From Elusimicrobia bacterium RIFOXYA2_FULL_47_53 (lineage in GTDB: Bacteria > Elusimicrobiota > Endomicrobiia > Endomicrobiales > XYA2-FULL-47-53), in the NCBI GenBank assembly GCA_001800315.1, contig MGVE01000016.1, positions 1 through 64,000 on the forward strand: a stretch of 64,000 bases of DNA, in the 5' to 3' direction. The notes beneath the pieces were generated by a model. It was given only the letters and a program-made list of their open reading frames with translations. It was not told where the DNA came from and did not search any database. The first letter of the stretch is position 1; the number at the start of each line of letters is the position of its first letter. Positions 59,051 through 64,000 of the stretch are shown in pieces. A program made the position numbers and the translations under genes.

Positions 59051-62000
59051 ATGAAATTTATATCATGGATTGTTGTAGTAAGCTTTATGTTAAATTTTGT
59101 TGGAATCAGCAGCGCTGCGGCTTCAATGACTTCAATGAAGGCTCAATCAGTTTCAGAAGAGTTGGTTAAAGCCGGAGCGGAAACCGCGTACGCCAAAATG
59201 CCGTTAAGCTTTGAGGTAAATCGCGGGCAAACCGACAAGAGGGTTAAATTCCTTGCCCGTGGCAAGGGATACACCCTGTTTTTAACGCCATCTGAAGCAG
59301 TATTGTCGTTACAAACCGCAGCAACTTCTAAAACAGATGTGGTGCGCATGCAGCTTAAAGGCTCTAATTCAAAGTCCCTTATTGAGGGGCTTGATATTTT
59401 GCCGACTCGCAGCAATTACATGATCGGCGCCGATCAGAAGAAGTGGCAGACAAATATACAACATTATTCTAAAGTTCAGTATAAACAGGTCTATCCCGGG
59501 ATTGACATTGTATATTATGGCAATCAGGGACAGCTTGAATATGACTTTGTCGTTGCTCCCGGCGCAGACCCAGGGCTTATCCGCATGGATTTCAAAGGCG
59601 CGAACAGGCTTGAACTGGATAAGAAGGGAAACCTTGTATTGAAATTAAGCGAGGGGCAGTTGTCAGTCAATGCTCCCGCGATCTATCAGAAAAATGGGGA
59701 AACCAAACTGCCTGTTGAAGGGCGTTTTGTTCTGGCAAGCAGTAAACTGGTTAGTTTTGAAGTCGGAACATACGACAAGAGCAAAGAGCTGATTATAGAT
59801 CCCATCGTTTATTCCACCTATTTGGGAGTCACTGTTGAAGACCGCGCAACAGCCATAGCTGTTGAAAATGACGGAACAGTCTACCTGACGGGAAAAACGG
59901 CAACGGTTGCCGATGTATTTCCCGGCACGGCCGGACATTTTCAGGCCGCCAATGCCGGAGGCGCGTTTGACGCTTTCGTTATAAAAATATCAGCTGCCGG
60001 GGCCATTGAATGGGCTACCTATTTAGGCGGCGTTGCAAGCGATATCAGCAATTCCATCGCGGTGGACGCGGCACACAAAGTGTATATCTGCGGTTCCACG
60101 ACCGGCGCGTTTCCGATAACAGTTGGCGCGTATCAGGTGGTCAACAACGGCGGCACTGACGGGTTTGTCACTGCTATAGCGGCTGATGGAAACAGTTTGG
60201 TGTATTCCACAATGCTGGGCGGAGCGGGCGTAGATTTTTGTAATGCTCTCGTATCAGACAGCGCGGGTGTTGTATATGTCACCGGAGGCACGGCATCCAA
60301 TAATATATTGCTGCCCGCGACAGCCGGCGCGTATCAGACTCAAAATGGCGGAGGAGCGGGAGGAGTGGCAAATGCCTTTGTCGCCAAGTTCAACGCCGCC
60401 GGAACCAGGCAGTACTTTTCGTATATCGGCGGTGCAACCGCGGGCACTACACAGGGTAATGCCATTACAATAGACGCCACGGGAAATATTTATATAACCG
60501 GCAGCACTGTAGCCGGCTGGCCAACATTCCCCAGCGGAGTGCTTCCTCTTCCGCGCGCGTTTAAGCTTACTATTGGCGGCGCGCAGGATACTTTTGTAGC
60601 TAAGATAGCTCCTCTTGGCAACGGCTCGTTAGACCTGCTCTACTCTTCATATTTAGGCGGAAGCGGGCTATCAAAAGGAACGGGTATCAGGCTTGATTCA
60701 AGCGGGAATGTCTATGTGGCAGGAAATAATGATTCCACTGACTTTCCGGATGCCGCGACCGACGGTATTACGGTTGGGTTCCCAAAAGTCGGACAAACAA
60801 CGATCGCCGGCGGCCCTTTTGACTGTTTCGTAATGAAAATGGCCTTCCTGAACACAGGCCATTCCGACGGTATATATTGCACATTTCTCGGCGGCAACAA
60901 CGATGATGATCTGGCCGCGCTGATAGTTGACTCGTTCGGTGACGCGTATGTTACCGGCAGAACTATGTCGCCGGACTTTCTCACCGTCGCACCTACTTCC
61001 ATTCTAACTCCCATAGATTCCACTTTCGGCGCTACTGCCAAAGTCTTCTTAGCGGCGGTTAGCGCTGACGGCAGTACCCGTGAGTTGAAATCGTATCTTG
61101 GAGGCGTAACAGACCAGGGTGGCGCGGGTATCGCCCTTGACGGCGCTCACAACATATATATAGGCGGTTGGACTAGTTCTACCGATTTTCCTACCGCAGG
61201 CCCCATGGGAGCAGGCGCGGGAGCTCTTTATCCCGCGCTTACCGGCGCGGCATCGTTTGATGCCTTTGTTTTGAAGATTTCCGCTCCATATCCTAATCCC
61301 TTGCCTACTATAACCAGCGTCAGCCCGGCCGGCGGCCCCCCTGCGGGCGGCACCACGGTTGTAATTGAGGGCACCGGCTTTACAGATGTAACCGGAGCAA
61401 CCGGTGTTACATTCGGCAATGTAAACGCTACGAGCTATACCGTAAATTCCAGTACTCAAATTACGGCGGTCGCGCCTGCGCACGCGGCAGGAGTAGTGGA
61501 CATCGTGGTTAGAAATCCGGCTGGCGCCTCTGTGGCTGTGCCTGCCGATATTTACACATATTTTCTTCCGGGCATAGCTCCAACAGTTACCAGCCTTGAG
61601 CCAACCGGAGGCGTTCCGGCCGGAGGCACGACTGTAGTAATTAACGGCACCGGCTTTACCGGAATAGTTGCCTCTAACGGCGTCAAGTTCGGCGCGCTGA
61701 ACGCAACAAGTTATGTAGTCAACTCAGATATAAAAATTACCGCGGTTGCCCCGGCGCATATCGCCGGTCCCGTTGATGTCGTCGTAACAAACATTTACGG
61801 TTCATCTGCCATAGTCCCGGGAGATGTATATACATACTTTCTTGCCGGCTCTGTTCCTCCGACAATCACAGGGCTTAACCCAACCCTGGGAAGCACTCTT
61901 GGCGGCACAACAGTTGTAATTACCGGCACCGGCTTTAACGGAGTCACAAGCGTTAAGTTCGGCGATCTGAACGCTGAAAGCTATGTGGTTAATTCCGATG

Positions 62001-62404
62001 TAAAGATTACAGCTAAGACTAAGGCTCATGCTGTTGGGATTGTGGATGTAGTTGTGACAGCCTTAACAGGAGCCACGGCTATTGTCCCGGCGGACAAATA
62101 TACATATTTCACGGCCGCAACAGCCAGATTCAGCCCTTATGTTTTTCCGTCGCCTACGACCGGCAAAACAGCCGGCATAGCCTATTGGATGACCGGCCCC
62201 GGCTCGGTAAATATCAGGATATATAACGAGGTCGGAGACCTTATGCAAACACTGGATGAGACAAAAGCGACAGGCACTCAGGGTTCAACTATAAATACCG
62301 GTGATCTCGCGCGGGGAGTGTATTTCTGTCTCCTGAAGATGGCCTATGATGATGTCAATACGAGTAGTGAAAACTACAAGCTCAAGTTCGCGGTTACGCA
62401 CTGA
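59051..62404 (+). CDS. secreted SBBP-repeat and IPT/TIG-domain surface protein with C-terminal sorting-like domain
   Basis: 1,117 residues from ATG 59051, placed seven bases after AAAGGAGGA. A signal peptide (about 1-25, ending SAAA) is followed by a conserved N-terminal domain typical of SBBP proteins (FEVNRGQTDKRVKFLARG, YPGIDIVYYGNQGQLEYDF; about 45-250). SBBP propeller repeats (about 255-745) and three IPT/TIG Ig-like domains (about 750-1015; GGPPAGGTTVVIEGTGFT) come next. The C-terminal region (about 1020-1117) is of FlgD/sorting type (SPYVFPSPTTGKTAGIAYW, GDLARGVYFCLLKM). It should be exported and displayed on the surface. A PorV-OmpA gene follows after 34 bases. Confidence 0.87.
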   Translation: MKFISWIVVVSFMLNFVGISSAAASMTSMKAQSVSEELVKAGAETAYAKMPLSFEVNRGQTDKRVKFLARGKGYTLFLTPSEAVLSLQTAATSKTDVVRMQLKGSNSKSLIEGLDILPTRSNYMIGADQKKWQTNIQHYSKVQYKQVYPGIDIVYYGNQGQLEYDFVVAPGADPGLIRMDFKGANRLELDKKGNLVLKLSEGQLSVNAPAIYQKNGETKLPVEGRFVLASSKLVSFEVGTYDKSKELIIDPIVYSTYLGVTVEDRATAIAVENDGTVYLTGKTATVADVFPGTAGHFQAANAGGAFDAFVIKISAAGAIEWATYLGGVASDISNSIAVDAAHKVYICGSTTGAFPITVGAYQVVNNGGTDGFVTAIAADGNSLVYSTMLGGAGVDFCNALVSDSAGVVYVTGGTASNNILLPATAGAYQTQNGGGAGGVANAFVAKFNAAGTRQYFSYIGGATAGTTQGNAITIDATGNIYITGSTVAGWPTFPSGVLPLPRAFKLTIGGAQDTFVAKIAPLGNGSLDLLYSSYLGGSGLSKGTGIRLDSSGNVYVAGNNDSTDFPDAATDGITVGFPKVGQTTIAGGPFDCFVMKMAFLNTGHSDGIYCTFLGGNNDDDLAALIVDSFGDAYVTGRTMSPDFLTVAPTSILTPIDSTFGATAKVFLAAVSADGSTRELKSYLGGVTDQGGAGIALDGAHNIYIGGWTSSTDFPTAGPMGAGAGALYPALTGAASFDAFVLKISAPYPNPLPTITSVSPAGGPPAGGTTVVIEGTGFTDVTGATGVTFGNVNATSYTVNSSTQITAVAPAHAAGVVDIVVRNPAGASVAVPADIYTYFLPGIAPTVTSLEPTGGVPAGGTTVVINGTGFTGIVASNGVKFGALNATSYVVNSDIKITAVAPAHIAGPVDVVVTNIYGSSAIVPGDVYTYFLAGSVPPTITGLNPTLGSTLGGTTVVITGTGFNGVTSVKFGDLNAESYVVNSDVKITAKTKAHAVGIVDVVVTALTGATAIVPADKYTYFTAATARFSPYVFPSPTTGKTAGIAYWMTGPGSVNIRIYNEVGDLMQTLDETKATGTQGSTINTGDLARGVYFCLLKMAYDDVNTSSENYKLKFAVTH

Positions 62405-62438
62405 GGCGTATATGAAAAAAAATAAGGAGGTTAAAAAT

Positions 62439-63824
62439 ATGAATATTTTACAGATCCAACGGATCGGAATCGGACTTATGTCCATCGTATTACTCAGTGG
62501 CCTGACTTGGGCTGCGGATAAAACACAGTTAGTGGGAACTCTGGGAATGCCGCTATTCAGGGATGCTGTTTCGGCCCGGGCCCAGTCAATGGGTTCTGCG
62601 GTTGTCGGAATGCCAATGGGTTCAGCGTCATTGTTTGTTAACCCAGCCGGGCTTGGACTCTTGGACAGCTGCATGGAAGTCGGACTGCACCACAACAGCG
62701 GGCTTGGTGAATCAAATCACGAAACCGCCGTTGTCAGCAAGCGCCTGGGAATATTCGGTGGTTTTGCGGCCTCCTTAAATTATGTTAACAACGGAACCTT
62801 TGAGGGCCGTGACGCTCTTGGTGTTAGAACCGCTGACTATACTGCCGGCGACATGGGCGGAAGCGTCGGTTGGGGTAAGCAATTCTTTAACCATATAGCC
62901 ATAGGCGCCGCCTTGAGATACAATCGGCAAACTTTGGGAAGTTATGGATATTCTGCTTACGGCGCGGACGCCGGGCTCCTATACTGCCCAGTTTCACGAT
63001 TAAACCTGGGAGTGACCTATTCAAACCTTGGTACCGAAGCTGACGGCGTACTTCAGGATGCGGGCTGGCGAGTTGGCGCGTCCTACGGGATAAAAAAAGA
63101 TCTTACTTTGCTTTTTTCCAGCGAGCTGAAACCTGCCGGATACAACCGTTTGCAGGTGGGTATTGAAAACTACATTAGTGAGAAGGTGGCTGTCCGCGCG
63201 GGTTATGTGCATAACTATACAAATACCAAGCTTGAAGGAATAAACGGCCTGAGCGCCGGAGTAGGCATAGAAGTAATTAAGAACCTGGTGTTAGACTACG
63301 CCTATATACCTTATGGCGACCTGGGCATCTCAAACCGTATCAGCGTCACCTATAAGTTCCTGTGCCCGAAAGAAGCCCCTCCTGTAGCGGTGCTTACACC
63401 AGCTGTGCAAATTGTTGAGGCCCCGCCGGAGATTATGCACAGAGAAAATGTGGTTATCCTTGAGAAACTTATAGTTCTTGAAGACACGCATTTTGAATTT
63501 GACTCGGCGACTCTTACGATAAATGGCGCGAAGATAGTAATAGAAAATACACAGATTCTGAAAGATAACCCGGAAGCAAAAATACGCGTTGCCGGATACA
63601 CCTCTGCTGCGGGTACTGCTGAATACAACCAGAAGCTGAGTGAAAGAAGAGCGGTAGCCGTGCGCGCGATACTGCTGAATGTCGGAGGAATAGCTCCGGA
63701 GAGGATTACAACAATCGGTTATGGAGAAACCAGGCCGGCTATGTTTGAGCCAATACCTAAGAATATTGATTCAAAGGAAGCTCGCGCAAACATGAGAGTT
63801 CTGTTTGAGATTATAGTTAAATAG
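62439..63824 (+). CDS. PorV/PorQ-like barrel fused to an OmpA-like domain
   Basis: 461 residues from ATG 62439, which has a perfect AAGGAGG eight bases upstream; in-frame ATGs at 62346 and 62412 would spoil the signal peptide (MNILQIQRIGIGLMSIVLLS, then GLTWA). A PorV-type barrel (about 28-320; MPLFRDAVSARAQSMGSAVV, FVNPAG) is followed by a linker and an OmpA-like domain (about 350-461; FEFDSATLTINGAKIV, YNQKLSERRA, GYGETRP). The Asp that normally contacts peptidoglycan (GHTD) is replaced by Ser (GYTS), while the Arg in LSERRA is kept, so peptidoglycan binding may be altered. It follows a surface protein gene and forms the fourth cargo-barrel pair here. Confidence 0.87.
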   Translation: MNILQIQRIGIGLMSIVLLSGLTWAADKTQLVGTLGMPLFRDAVSARAQSMGSAVVGMPMGSASLFVNPAGLGLLDSCMEVGLHHNSGLGESNHETAVVSKRLGIFGGFAASLNYVNNGTFEGRDALGVRTADYTAGDMGGSVGWGKQFFNHIAIGAALRYNRQTLGSYGYSAYGADAGLLYCPVSRLNLGVTYSNLGTEADGVLQDAGWRVGASYGIKKDLTLLFSSELKPAGYNRLQVGIENYISEKVAVRAGYVHNYTNTKLEGINGLSAGVGIEVIKNLVLDYAYIPYGDLGISNRISVTYKFLCPKEAPPVAVLTPAVQIVEAPPEIMHRENVVILEKLIVLEDTHFEFDSATLTINGAKIVIENTQILKDNPEAKIRVAGYTSAAGTAEYNQKLSERRAVAVRAILLNVGGIAPERITTIGYGETRPAMFEPIPKNIDSKEARANMRVLFEIIVK

Positions 63825-63846
63825 GACAACTCAGTAATAAGCGGTA

Positions 63847-63916
63847 AGCGATAAGTGGTAAGAAAATACAAAATCCTTGACATTAACTTATTGCTTAAAA
63901 CTTACCGCTTATCGCT
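63847..63916. repeat. inverted and short tandem repeat before the DUF2934-like gene
   Basis: AGCGATAAGTGGTAAG (63847-63862) and CTTACCGCTTATCGCT (63901-63916) are inverted with one mismatch. The left arm belongs to a 7-bp tandem run (AAGCGGT, AAGCGAT, AAGTGGT). A TTGACA box (63877-63882) lies in the loop, so the repeat may surround a promoter. Confidence 0.6.
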
Positions 63917-63934
63917 GAATTTAAGGGGAGCTAT

Positions 63935-64000
63935 ATGATACAGCAAGAGTTAAATGAAGAAAATAAAGAAATACGAAACAAGGCCTATGACCTGTACGAA
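63935..64000 (+). CDS. start of a DUF2934-like gene (cut by window end)
   Basis: Only 22 codons are present (MIQQELNEENKEIRNKAYDL, then YE). AAGGGGAG lies eight bases before the ATG, which supports a real start. The IRxxAYxLYE pattern is the opening of the DUF2934 helix found in small bacterial stress-related proteins. The rest lies outside the window, so the assignment is tentative. Confidence 0.5.
   Translation, partial: MIQQELNEENKEIRNKAYDLYE

Noticed and set aside
1-64000. CRISPR-Cas, restriction-modification or prophage structural genes
   Set aside because: No short regularly spaced repeats, Cas, methylase or capsid-type proteins were seen; only integrase remnants are present.

Overview
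The window reads as a gene-dense stretch of a diderm bacterial chromosome with medium GC. A free-living member of the Elusimicrobiota, or a neighbouring candidate phylum, fits best. I infer this from four PorV/PorQ-like (UPF0164-type) outer-membrane barrels, SBBP-repeat surface proteins with FlgD/type-IX-like C-terminal domains, a tandem-domain flavin-dependent thymidylate synthase, Omp85/TamB genes and abundant hybrid histidine kinases. No rRNA or universal marker is present, so the phylum is an inference.

Layout. 1-5.9 kb: a very large secreted SBBP/malectin/glycoamylase/discoidin protein and its PorV partner. 5.9-14.3 kb, minus strand: an operon of a secreted Ig-like repeat protein, a PorV-TPR protein and two sensor kinases. 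14.3-17.3 kb: a c-di-GMP-I (GEMM) riboswitch in front of a secreted protein with a C-terminal sorting domain, then another PorV preceded by a near-consensus promoter that would give a leaderless mRNA. 17.6-26.6 kb: housekeeping and small genes (rhodanese lipoprotein, NYN nuclease, double ThyX, lipocalin, ABC-F, SUI1, RNase R, GIDE/EF-hand protein, LemA). 26.7-34.7 kb: a PilZ-HMG-CoA reductase fusion, a membrane histidine kinase, a CapA-L,D-transpeptidase fusion, glycerol kinase and an alpha/beta hydrolase. 34.8-39.3 kb: an AT-rich accessory island with an unknown secreted protein, two class II Fic proteins, two copies of a tyrosine-integrase 3' end, tRNA-Cys and a miniature inverted-repeat element. 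39.4-45.2 kb: PqiA-like protein, Omp85/TamA and TamB, an envelope lipid-transport locus. 45.3-49.2 kb: AI-2E exporter, dual-specificity phosphatase, lipid kinase and a REC-kinase. 49.5-57.4 kb: a signalling cluster (CheB-CheR-PAS-kinase-REC megaprotein, REC-GAF-PAS kinase, REC-AraC and two stand-alone receivers). 57.5-64 kb: BON-domain protein, unknown helical protein, SBBP/IPT surface protein, PorV-OmpA fusion and the start of a DUF2934-like gene.

How it fits together. Four times a secreted protein with a FlgD-like C-terminal domain sits beside a PorV-like barrel, which suggests dedicated cargo-barrel pairs for surface attachment. c-di-GMP appears twice as the likely signal: the riboswitch in front of one pair, and a PilZ domain with intact ligand motifs fused to HMG-CoA reductase. 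I regard the PilZ-reductase fusion, the riboswitch-controlled pair, the integrase-tail repeats around a Fic gene and the split-motif double ThyX as the strongest leads.
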